A DNA stretch of 64,000 nucleotides. Origin: Ruegeria conchae (GTDB lineage: Bacteria > Pseudomonadota > Alphaproteobacteria > Rhodobacterales > Rhodobacteraceae). The notes under the pieces were generated by a model. The model saw nothing but the letters and a program-made list of their open reading frames with translations. It was not told the DNA's origin and did not search any database. A program made the position numbers and the translations under genes. Shown piece after piece: positions 17,708-25,199 of this stretch (position 1 is the stretch's first letter; the number at the start of each line of letters is the position of its first letter). The stretch lies in assembly GCF_000192475.1 (NCBI RefSeq), contig NZ_AEYW01000018.1, positions 124,001 through 188,000 of the forward strand. Reading direction: 5' to 3'.

Positions 17708-18796
17708 ATGAACATTAATTCCCATTCCGTCGAAGTCCGCGATCTGGACCTGCACTTTGGCGAAGTCAAAGTTCTGCAAGAGCTGAACATCGACATCCAT
17801 GAAGGCGAGTTTCTTGTGCTGCTGGGGTCGTCCGGTTGTGGCAAATCCACCCTGTTGAACTGTATCGCCGGGCTGCTAGACGTGACCGACGGGCAGATTT
17901 TCATCAAAGGTCAGAACGTAACCTGGAAGGAGCCATCAGACCGTGGCATCGGCATGGTGTTTCAGTCTTATGCGCTGTACCCGCAGATGACTGTCGAAGG
18001 AAACCTGTCCTTCGGCCTCAAGAATGCGCGCGTTGCCAGAGATGAGATCGCCAAGCGCGTGGCGCGGGCCGCCGAGATATTGCAGATCGAACCTTTGCTC
18101 AAACGCAAGCCGGGCGCATTGTCCGGCGGTCAGCGCCAGCGCGTCGCCATCGGCCGGGCACTGGTACGTGATGTCGATGTGTTCCTGTTTGACGAGCCGC
18201 TCTCGAACCTTGACGCCAAGCTGCGCACCGATCTGCGAGTTGAACTCAAACGTCTGCATCAGCAGCTCAAGAACACCATGATCTATGTGACGCATGATCA
18301 GGTCGAAGCGATGACACTTGCGGACCGGATTGCCATCATGAAAGGGGGCAAAATCATGCAATTGGGCAGCCCGGACGAAATCTACAACCGGCCACAAAAC
18401 ATCTATGTCGCAGGTTTCATCGGCAGCCCGGCAATGAACATGATCGAAGGCCGCATCGACAATGGCCATTTCGCCGGACACGACCTGTCGCTGCCGCTGG
18501 ACGGCTACGAATTCGAAAGAACAGACCACCACGCCGGACCCGTTGCCATCGGTATTCGCCCCGAACATGTTCTGACCGGCGACGCGGTTGAGACTGCTGC
18601 AGCACAGGCAGAGGTCGAAGTTCAGATCGTCGAGAAACTGGGTTCGGACACTCTGGTACACTCCACCCTTGGGTCACTCAATTTACGGTTCCGCATGGAT
18701 GGGCTTAGCCGCGTGACCGAAGGCGATCGCCTGCGAATTGGTTTCGATACTTCACGGGCTTCGCTGTTTGATGCCGTGACCGAGACGCGGTTGTAA
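17708..18796 (+). CDS. sugar ABC transporter ATP-binding protein (UgpC/MsmK type)
   Basis: 362 residues. Walker A is Gly-Ser-Ser-Gly-Cys-Gly-Lys-Ser-Thr, the signature is Leu-Ser-Gly-Gly-Gln-Arg-Gln-Arg-Val-Ala, Walker B is Phe-Leu-Phe-Asp-Glu-Pro, and the switch His is in Thr-His-Asp-Gln-Val-Glu-Ala-Met. A C-terminal OB-like regulatory domain of about 120 residues follows, as in MalK. It energises the importer from the cytoplasmic side. The gene begins 4 nt after the second permease. Confidence 0.95.
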   Translation: MNINSHSVEVRDLDLHFGEVKVLQELNIDIHEGEFLVLLGSSGCGKSTLLNCIAGLLDVTDGQIFIKGQNVTWKEPSDRGIGMVFQSYALYPQMTVEGNLSFGLKNARVARDEIAKRVARAAEILQIEPLLKRKPGALSGGQRQRVAIGRALVRDVDVFLFDEPLSNLDAKLRTDLRVELKRLHQQLKNTMIYVTHDQVEAMTLADRIAIMKGGKIMQLGSPDEIYNRPQNIYVAGFIGSPAMNMIEGRIDNGHFAGHDLSLPLDGYEFERTDHHAGPVAIGIRPEHVLTGDAVETAAAQAEVEVQIVEKLGSDTLVHSTLGSLNLRFRMDGLSRVTEGDRLRIGFDTSRASLFDAVTETRL

Positions 18797-18821
18797 TCCG
18801 CGTCAGATGAAAGGAAATATC

Positions 18822-19565
18822 ATGCCTGCTATTTCATATCAGCTTTACGGTTCGCGAAACTGGCCCCTGCTGGACACGCTCGCCATGCTTTACGCAACAG
18901 GATTTAACGAGGTCGAAGGATATGGTGCCCTGTTCGCCCAGGCACCTTCGCTCACGGAAGACCTCGCAACGGCGGGGCTGAACATGCCCACATTGCACTA
19001 CGGCCTCGCCGACCTTGAACGCGACCCGGGCGCTGCGATTGATCTCGCCCAGGCTGTTGGAGCCGAAGCGGTGTTCGCACCCTTTCTAGATGCCGAAGAC
19101 CGCCCGACGGATCGCGCCGGTTGGGAAGTATTTGCCGAACGTCTGGTAGCAGCCGGCAAACCACTGCAAAAGGCCGGGCTGATCTTCGGCTGGCACAATC
19201 ACGATTTCGAACTGGTCGATCTGGGTGATGGCGTAACACCGCTGGACATCATCGCCGGGGCCTCGCCCGATCTGAAGCTCGAGCTTGATCTCGGCTGGGT
19301 CGTACGCGCCGGGCTGGACCCGGTTCACCTCATCCGAACCTACGGCGATCAGATACATTCGGCGCATATCAAGGACCTTGCACCGCAAGGCGACTGTGTT
19401 GACGAAGACGGTTGGGCCGATGTGGGTTATGGGGTCATGGACTGGACCGCGATCCACGGCGCGCTTCAGGGCGCCGGCGTCTCTCGTTATGTCATCGAAC
19501 ACGACAACCCGAACGACCACCACCGTTTCGCGTCGCGTTCGCTGGCAACCGTACAAGCCCTTTGA
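18822..19565 (+). CDS. sugar phosphate isomerase/epimerase family protein
   Basis: 247 residues from the ATG at 18822. An in-frame ATG at 18807 exists, but the AAAGGAAAT between the two is a good ribosome-binding site for the second. TIM-barrel metal motifs include Gly-Trp-His-Asn-His-Asp-Phe-Glu, Glu-Leu-Asp-Leu-Gly-Trp and His-Ile-Lys-Asp-Leu. It resembles inosose dehydratase, 3-keto-sugar isomerase or hydroxypyruvate-isomerase-like proteins. It is a second, shorter member of the same superfamily as the product of 12321-13376, so the pathway probably has two isomerisation, epimerisation or dehydration steps. Confidence 0.8.
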   Translation: MPAISYQLYGSRNWPLLDTLAMLYATGFNEVEGYGALFAQAPSLTEDLATAGLNMPTLHYGLADLERDPGAAIDLAQAVGAEAVFAPFLDAEDRPTDRAGWEVFAERLVAAGKPLQKAGLIFGWHNHDFELVDLGDGVTPLDIIAGASPDLKLELDLGWVVRAGLDPVHLIRTYGDQIHSAHIKDLAPQGDCVDEDGWADVGYGVMDWTAIHGALQGAGVSRYVIEHDNPNDHHRFASRSLATVQAL

Positions 19566-19574
19566 GGATATTCC

Positions 19575-20711
19575 ATGAGCAATCTTGGCGTCGGCATCAT
19601 AGGATGCGGCAGCATCTCTACTACGTACCTAAAATTTGCGCCCCTTTTCAGAGGGCTGGAAGTCCGCGCGGTCGCGGACATCAATATGAGCGCGGCACAG
19701 TCCCGCGCCGAAGAGAATGATATCCGCGCCGAGACGGTAGATGACCTGCTGGCCGCCGACGACATTGACGTTGTCGTCAATCTGACCATCCCCGAGGCCC
19801 ACTTCGACCTAACCAAGCGTATTCTCGAGGCCGGAAAACACGCCTATTCAGAAAAACCTCTGGTCCTGACATTGGATCAAGGCGAAGCCCTGCGGGATCT
19901 GGCCGAAAGCAAAGGGCTACGCGTGGGCTCGGCACCGGACACGTTTCTGGGTGGTCCGCACCAGCAAGCACGGGCGGTCATCGATGACGGCCAGATCGGC
20001 CGCGTGATCGGCGGAACCTGCCACGTGATGTCCCGCGGCATGGAGCATTGGCACCCAAATCCGGACTTCTTCTTCCAACCCGGTGCAGGCCCGATCCTTG
20101 ATCTCGGCCCATACTACATCACCAATCTAATCCAGCTGATCGGTCCGGTTAAGGCCGTCTGCGCCATGACCGCCGCAAGTTTTCCCACGCGTACAATCGG
20201 CAATGGCGACCGCGAAGGCGAAGAGATCCCGGTCAATACGCCAACCAATATCCACGCGCTTCTTGAATTCGAAAATGGCGCCATCGTGACCTTGGGGGCC
20301 AGTTGGGACATCCGCGCTCATACACATCCAAATATGGAGCTATACGGCACCGAGGGCACGATGCAGGTGCCCGACCCAAACTTCTTCGGCGGAGACGTGA
20401 TGGTTTCCGATCAAGCTGGCGACCTGCATCCTTTGCCTGGCTCAGAGCATCCATTTGGCGTTCCGAATGAAATCCACGGCGAGGATAGGCTTCTGGCCAA
20501 CTATCGCACCGCTGGGTTGGCGGACATGGTACAAGCAATACTGGAAGGACGTTCCCACCGTTGCAATATCGATCTGGCCATTCACGCGGTTGATGTGATG
20601 ACGTCCATTCTGGACGCAGGGGAACACCGACGCTGGGTTGAAACCTCGACGACATGCACCAGGCCCGATCCACTGACCGAGAATGACGCTCGTTTATTGC
20701 TTGTCCCATAG
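19575..20711 (+). CDS. Gfo/Idh/MocA-family oxidoreductase (second paralogue)
   Basis: 378 residues. The Rossmann Gly-Ile-Ile-Gly-Cys-Gly-Ser-Ile-Ser, the catalytic Ser-Glu-Lys-Pro-Leu (the classic Glu-Lys-Pro form) and Asp-Leu-Gly-Pro-Tyr-Tyr in the C-terminal domain define the family. It differs clearly from the paralogue at 11215-12324, so it is probably a different step or a subunit partner rather than a duplicate. It is the last gene of the ABC operon and begins 9 nt after the isomerase. Confidence 0.85.
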   Translation: MSNLGVGIIGCGSISTTYLKFAPLFRGLEVRAVADINMSAAQSRAEENDIRAETVDDLLAADDIDVVVNLTIPEAHFDLTKRILEAGKHAYSEKPLVLTLDQGEALRDLAESKGLRVGSAPDTFLGGPHQQARAVIDDGQIGRVIGGTCHVMSRGMEHWHPNPDFFFQPGAGPILDLGPYYITNLIQLIGPVKAVCAMTAASFPTRTIGNGDREGEEIPVNTPTNIHALLEFENGAIVTLGASWDIRAHTHPNMELYGTEGTMQVPDPNFFGGDVMVSDQAGDLHPLPGSEHPFGVPNEIHGEDRLLANYRTAGLADMVQAILEGRSHRCNIDLAIHAVDVMTSILDAGEHRRWVETSTTCTRPDPLTENDARLLLVP

Positions 20712-21038
20712 ACGACGCTATCCAGTTCGCGGTCTTGTTCTATGTTCGGTATGATATCTCCGTGATCTGGAAGAGATCATGCATGTCAGGGGCACCGATG
20801 GCCTTTCCCGAGTCTGCGTGGTGCTCGATCAATTCAGCGACTAAATGGGGCATCTGTTAGCGGTGCTGGGAGACCAATGCGAACCAGTCTCTACTAAAAT
20901 GGCGGCGCACGAGAACACCCCGGGAACTCCGGGCGATCTTCTAACTTTCTGAATTTTCTCGGTTCTGATCGAGCGAAGCGACTTCGAACTGAACGTCGCT
21001 CTACTCAGGAGTGGCGCGCACCTGGCGCGAAACGCCGC
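20712..21038. other. intergenic stretch holding a vestigial IS end
   Basis: No gene is visible. A small dyad TGATCT, 5 nt, AGATCA lies at 20763-20779, without a T-run. The relic IS end is at 20862-20901. The remainder (20902-21038) shows no recognisable coding or repeat content. The stretch marks the border between the sugar island and the recombinase/defence region. Confidence 0.6.
20862..20901 (+). mobile_element. solo left end of the IS6-like element
   Basis: The segment starts GGTGCTGGGAGAC and continues with GAACCAGTCTCT. It matches the left ends at 7604 and 50209 at about four positions out of five, in the same orientation. The similarity stops after about 40 bp and no transposase remains. 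I read it as the scar of a third copy lost by deletion, although chance similarity outside the 12-bp core cannot be excluded by eye. Confidence 0.6.
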
Positions 21039-21425
21039 CTACTCGTTTTCACCAGCCCGTGCCTCGGAAGTTCCGAGAAGGCCGTCCAAGACATTGAGCA
21101 CCTGAAGAAGGGTTTCCCGAGTTTCGTGAAGTCCCGCCCCTATCTTCAACTCGCCTCGCCCAGCCAACGAGAGCACAGCAGCCAACACCTCGTTCGAATT
21201 CCGCATGAGCTCAACCAGATGCTCTCCAGCCGGACCGTGGGAGCCCGCGAGCCAGTTCTTGGCTGTTCGCTCCGAGACACCCGTCCAGCGCATCACGATC
21301 TTGATCGCCCGATGAGATCCGCCGAGCTCCCGCTTCAACGCGGCCGCAATGGCCATTTGGTATTTTAGTCGATCGACCTTCCCTTCGTCGTCATCTGGAA
21401 AAGTTTTGCCCATCTTAGGAAACAT
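21039..21425 (-). CDS. small helix-turn-helix protein next to the recombinase
   Basis: 128 residues. A helix-turn-helix is suggested at about 35-65: Ile-Lys-Ile-Val-Met-Arg-Trp-Thr-Gly-Val-Ser-Glu-Arg-Thr-Ala-Lys-Asn-Trp-Leu, which looks like an XRE/Cro or terminase-small-subunit recognition unit. A GGAGG ribosome-binding site precedes the ATG at 21425. It is divergent from the serine recombinase gene, about 120 bp away, and may regulate the recombinase or act as a directionality factor. The exact family is not recognised. Confidence 0.7.
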   Translation of the reverse strand: MFPKMGKTFPDDDEGKVDRLKYQMAIAAALKRELGGSHRAIKIVMRWTGVSERTAKNWLAGSHGPAGEHLVELMRNSNEVLAAVLSLAGRGELKIGAGLHETRETLLQVLNVLDGLLGTSEARAGENE

Positions 21426-21549
21426 TTTTCTGAACCTCCGCGTCTATGCTTCGGATCCATGGAATCACAGGCATTTCCCGTGACTTGCCGAAGGCGAAAA
21501 ATGAAAGGCTCGGTTCTTGAGCTGGAGGGACGGACATGACGGAGGCGCA

Positions 21550-23091
21550 GTGGCGCCAGGGGGAGCGCGACCTCGGCGCGCCGCTCAATACGTCCGGATG
21601 TCGACCGAGCACCAACGCTATTCGACCGAGAACCAGTCGGACGCGATCGCGCATTACGCTGAGCAGCGCGGGATCGAGATCGTCCGCACCTATTCGGATG
21701 AGGGAAAGAGCGGTCTAAGGATCCAGGGCCGCGATGGGCTCAAGCAGCTCATCGATGACATTCAATCCGGCAAAGCCAATTTCGAAGCGGTGCTCGTCTA
21801 CGATATCAGCCGCTGGGGTCGGTTTCAGGATGCGGACGAAAGCGCCTATTACGAGTACATCTGCAAACGTGCCGGCATCTCCGTCATCTATTGCGCCGAG
21901 CAGTTCGAAAACGACGGCAGTCCGGTCTCTACGATCGTCAAAGGCGTCAAGCGCGCCATGGCCGGAGAATACAGCCGCGAGCTGTCGCAGAAGGTCTTCA
22001 CAGGTCAATGTCGCCTAATCGAACTCGGCTATCGCCAAGGCGGTCCACCCGGCTTCGGCCTGCGGCGCATGCTGATCGACGAGCATGGGATAACGAAGGG
22101 CATCCTGGAGCGCGGTGAGCACAAGAGCATTCAGACAGATCGCGTCACCCTAGTCCCAGGCCCTGCCGAAGAGATCGCCATCGTCAAAGAAATCTTCCAA
22201 GCCTTCGTTGAAGACCTGAAATCCGAAACCGAAATCGCCGAGTCTCTGAATGCCCGCGGCATTCTAACGGACCTCGAGCGTGCTTGGACCCGCGGGACCG
22301 TCCATCAAATCCTGATCAACGAGAAATACATCGGCAACAACGTCTGGAACCGCAACTCCTTCAAACTGAAGAAGCGGCGCGTCCAAAACGATCCCAAGAT
22401 ATGGGTCCGAGCTGAAGGGGCTTTCGAGGGCATCGTCGATCCGGATCTGTTCGCGGCCGCCAACGCCATCATCAGCGCGCGATCGAGCAAGCTCACCGAC
22501 GACGAAATGCTCGAGGGTCTGAAGGAGGTGTTCGAGGCCGAGGGCTTTCTGTCTGGTCTCGTTATCGATGAAGCCGAAGCGTTGCCATCTAGCAGCGCGT
22601 ACCGATCACGGTTTGGGAGCCTCTTACGCGCCTACCGGCTGGTCGGGTTCAAGCCTGATCGGGACTACAGATACATCGAGATCAATCGACGCTTGCGCGA
22701 GCTGCATCCGGATATCGTCGGCGAAACGATTGCTGGCATCGAAGCTTCGGGCGGCAGCGTCGAACGACATCCCAAAACAGACCTGCTCACCATCAACGGC
22801 GAATTCACCGCGTCTCTCGTCATCGTTCGTTGCAGCGAAACCAATGCGGGCTCTCTCCGGTGGAACATCCGCTTCGATATGAGCCTCAAGCCCGACATCA
22901 CGATCGCCGTGCGCATGGATCGGCCGAACCAACGGCCGCTCGACTACTACCTGCTTCCGAGCCTAGACATGACCCTCCCCCGCATACGCCTGGCCGAACA
23001 CAACGGTTTGTCGCTCGATGCCTATCGTTTCGAGACGCTAGATCCCTTGTTCGACATGGCGGTCCACGTCCCTGTTCCGGAGGTGGCCTGA
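21550..23091 (+). CDS. large serine recombinase (resolvase/invertase N-terminal domain)
   Basis: About 513 residues. The resolvase catalytic serine is in Tyr-Val-Arg-Met-Ser-Thr (Ser18 with this start). A Gly-Leu-Arg-Ile-Gln-Gly-Arg-Asp-Gly-Leu segment and Asp-Ile-Ser-Arg-Trp-Gly-Arg carry the conserved arginines. A recombinase domain (Gly-Phe-Gly-Leu-Arg, Thr-Arg-Gly-Thr-Val-His-Gln-Ile-Leu) extends to about 330. The last 180 residues are not a zinc-ribbon type that I recognise. GTG at 21550 has a GGAGG 4 nt upstream; a TTG at 21517 is the alternative start. The stop overlaps the first ParB-like gene as TGATG. It probably integrates or excises the island. Confidence 0.85.
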   Translation: MAPGGARPRRAAQYVRMSTEHQRYSTENQSDAIAHYAEQRGIEIVRTYSDEGKSGLRIQGRDGLKQLIDDIQSGKANFEAVLVYDISRWGRFQDADESAYYEYICKRAGISVIYCAEQFENDGSPVSTIVKGVKRAMAGEYSRELSQKVFTGQCRLIELGYRQGGPPGFGLRRMLIDEHGITKGILERGEHKSIQTDRVTLVPGPAEEIAIVKEIFQAFVEDLKSETEIAESLNARGILTDLERAWTRGTVHQILINEKYIGNNVWNRNSFKLKKRRVQNDPKIWVRAEGAFEGIVDPDLFAAANAIISARSSKLTDDEMLEGLKEVFEAEGFLSGLVIDEAEALPSSSAYRSRFGSLLRAYRLVGFKPDRDYRYIEINRRLRELHPDIVGETIAGIEASGGSVERHPKTDLLTINGEFTASLVIVRCSETNAGSLRWNIRFDMSLKPDITIAVRMDRPNQRPLDYYLLPSLDMTLPRIRLAEHNGLSLDAYRFETLDPLFDMAVHVPVPEVA

Positions 23092-23981
23092 TGGCAGACC
23101 CGCAACCCCAAACAGCTAAATTGATCCCGATGGATCGCATCACCGTCGTGAACCCGCGCGTGAGGAACCGAAAAGCTTTCCGAGAGATTGTCGACAACAT
23201 CGCCGAGCTCGGGCTGAAACGGCCAATCACCGTCGCAGCCCGCCAGAGCGAGGATGGCTTGCGATTTGATCTGGTCTGTGGCCAGGGGCGCCTCGAGGCT
23301 TTCCAGGAACTCGGACAAACAGAAATCCCAGCAATCATCATCGACGCCAGCAGCGAAGACTGCCTGGTGATGAGCCTCGTAGAAAACCTGGCACGCCGAC
23401 AGCATCGGGCCCTCGACCTTCTGCGCGATATCAGAGGCTTGAAGGAGCGCGGCTATTCTGGCCCGGAGATCGCGCGCAAGACCCAGCTTTCTCTCAAGTA
23501 TGTCCGCGGTGTCCTTCGGCTGCTTGAGAGCCGTGAGCATAGATTGCTCAGAGCTGTTGAAAGCGGAAAGCTTCCTGTCAGTGTCGCCGTCGATATCGCG
23601 GAAGCAAAAGACTCGGACGTGCAGGACGTTCTCCGCCAGGCCTACGAGAACAACCAGCTGCGCGGCGGCCGACTGATGGCCGCGAAACGCCTGGTCGAGG
23701 CCCGTCAGCAATACGGGAAAGGACAACCAAGTGCAGACCGGAAGAAAAGGCGCTCACTGTCCGTCGAAGGCCTGATCCGGACCTATCAGAACGACGTCGA
23801 AAAGAAACAAGTCCTTCTGCGTAAGGCGACCGCGACCCGTAACGAGCTGATGTTCATAACGGAGGCCCTTCGCAAACTCCTGAATGACGAAAACTTCGTC
23901 ACCCTTCTCAGGGCCGAAGGGTTGGCGACGATCCCGAAGAACCTCTCTGACCGCTTGGCCGCTCGAACGGGAGACCTCTGA
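23091..23981 (+). CDS. ParB-like nuclease/CTPase-domain protein 1
   Basis: 296 residues. The ParB N-terminal domain covers about 10-100, with Cys-Gly-Gln-Gly-Arg-Leu-Glu-Ala in place of the usual Gly-Glu-Arg-Arg box and Leu-Val-Glu-Asn-Leu-Ala-Arg. A helix-turn-helix middle follows (Gly-Pro-Glu-Ile-Ala-Arg-Lys). Starting at the ATG that shares a base with the recombinase stop removes a spurious upstream extension. No ParA gene is present. With the recombinase and second ParB-like gene it forms a three-gene cassette. Plasmid-type segregation seems less likely than a role in recombination or defence-island control, but this is inference. Confidence 0.8.
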   Translation: MADPQPQTAKLIPMDRITVVNPRVRNRKAFREIVDNIAELGLKRPITVAARQSEDGLRFDLVCGQGRLEAFQELGQTEIPAIIIDASSEDCLVMSLVENLARRQHRALDLLRDIRGLKERGYSGPEIARKTQLSLKYVRGVLRLLESREHRLLRAVESGKLPVSVAVDIAEAKDSDVQDVLRQAYENNQLRGGRLMAAKRLVEARQQYGKGQPSADRKKRRSLSVEGLIRTYQNDVEKKQVLLRKATATRNELMFITEALRKLLNDENFVTLLRAEGLATIPKNLSDRLAARTGDL

Positions 23982-24880
23982 TGGCACGATCCGGACGCTC
24001 CAAATCGATCAACATGGCGTTTGAAAAAGACCTCATTCAACTGCCACTCGAACAGATCTGCCCGCTCTACGCCGTTCGCAAAGAAACCAAGGACACGGTG
24101 AAATACCGCCAGGTCGTCGCTTCCATCAGAGAGGTCGGGCTCGTCGAGCCCCTCGTCGTCGTCCGCGGCCAATCCGATCCTGAGAAATACATGCTGCTCG
24201 ATGGGCATGTGCGCCTCGCAATACTGAGCGACCTCGGCGAGCAGGATGCGCCGTGTCAGGTTTCGACGGACGACGAAGCCTTCACATACAACAAGCGCAT
24301 CAGCCGCCTCGCCACCATTCAGGAACACAAGATGATCCTGAAAGCGCTCGAGCGCGGCGTTCCCGAAGAACGGCTGGCCCGGGCCCTCAATGTGAACGTC
24401 AAATCCCTGCAGGACAAAAAGCGCTTGCTGGATGGCATCTGCCCAGAGGCAGCTGAGCTTCTCAAGGACAAGCAGGTCGCGCTGACCGGGTTCCAAATCC
24501 TGAAGAAGATGAAGCCGATGCGTCAGATCGAAGCCGCAGAGCTGATGGTGACGATGAACAAATACACCGTCAATTACGCCCGCTCACTTTTGGCTGCGAC
24601 GCCGGCTAGCCAGTTGAAAGATCCGGAGAAGCCGAAAGCTGTGAAAGGGATCTCCCGCCAGCAACTCGAGCTGATGGAGCGTGAGTCCGCGAATTTGGAG
24701 CGAGAGTTGCGCCTGGTCGAAGACACCTACGGTAGCGATCACCTCGATCTGGTTCTGGCCCGCGGCTACGTCTCAAAGCTCATCACCAATGCGCGCGTCA
24801 CACGGTATCTCGAGATGTATCATCCCGAGTTTCTGCCTGAGTTCGAAAAGATCACGGAGACGGAGGCCCTGGCCTCCTGA
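23981..24880 (+). CDS. ParB-like protein 2 (plasmid RepB C-terminal-domain type)
   Basis: 299 residues. Pro-Leu-Glu-Gln-Ile-Cys-Pro-Leu-Tyr opens a ParB N-terminal domain, with Leu-Leu-Asp-Gly-His-Val-Arg-Leu in the Gly-Glu-Arg-Arg position. The rest is helical and matches what is usually labelled RepB C-terminal. The ATG shares a base with the previous stop, so recombinase, ParB 1 and ParB 2 are translationally coupled. It diverges strongly from ParB 1 and is not a recent duplicate. Forty nucleotides after its stop the first 196-bp hairpin repeat begins. Confidence 0.8.
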   Translation: MARSGRSKSINMAFEKDLIQLPLEQICPLYAVRKETKDTVKYRQVVASIREVGLVEPLVVVRGQSDPEKYMLLDGHVRLAILSDLGEQDAPCQVSTDDEAFTYNKRISRLATIQEHKMILKALERGVPEERLARALNVNVKSLQDKKRLLDGICPEAAELLKDKQVALTGFQILKKMKPMRQIEAAELMVTMNKYTVNYARSLLAATPASQLKDPEKPKAVKGISRQQLELMERESANLERELRLVEDTYGSDHLDLVLARGYVSKLITNARVTRYLEMYHPEFLPEFEKITETEALAS

Positions 24881-24917
24881 TCCGAGCAGTTCGGTCAATT
24901 TCGGCTGAGCTGCATTC

Positions 24918-25113
24918 GGGGACCCGGACCCACAGAAGCGCGGGGACCGCAGGAGACGCCGCACAGTGGGGCGGATCGAGTGCGGAGGTGGGGATGGCGG
25001 CGATCCCGCGCGGGGCCCACCTAGCCGAGATTATCCACTCGGCCAGACTTGCGAGAATTACCTCGCATGGGAGCCGGAGCGACTGACCCCAGGAAAGACG
25101 TTCCGGCTCATCA
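24918..25113 (+). repeat. 196-bp hairpin-rich non-coding repeat, copy 1
   Basis: About 80-85% identical by eye to 29952-30147, with the same length and orientation. Conserved parts include CGCGGGGACCGCAGGAGACG and three stem-loops: GCCGAG/CTCGGC (25024-25029 with 25038-25043), TGCGAG/CTCGCA (25050-25055 with 25062-25067) and, in this copy, GAGCCGGA/TCCGGCTC (25071-25078 with 25102-25109). Loops ATTATCCA and AATTAC are unchanged between copies. It has no convincing reading frame. It could be a structured RNA, a recombination site or a mobile non-coding element. Confidence 0.8.
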
Positions 25114-25199
25114 GTTTTCCTAGCCCGATGTGAATTGTTCCGAATTCAATGGGTTGGAGGAATCATTTGAACCGCTAGACTGCTTGCGAGGTGACCGGA

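Noticed and set aside
23091-24880. Plasmid replication or partition locus (repABC-like)
   Set aside because: No ParA/RepA ATPase, no RepC initiator and no centromere-like iterated repeats are near the two ParB-like genes.
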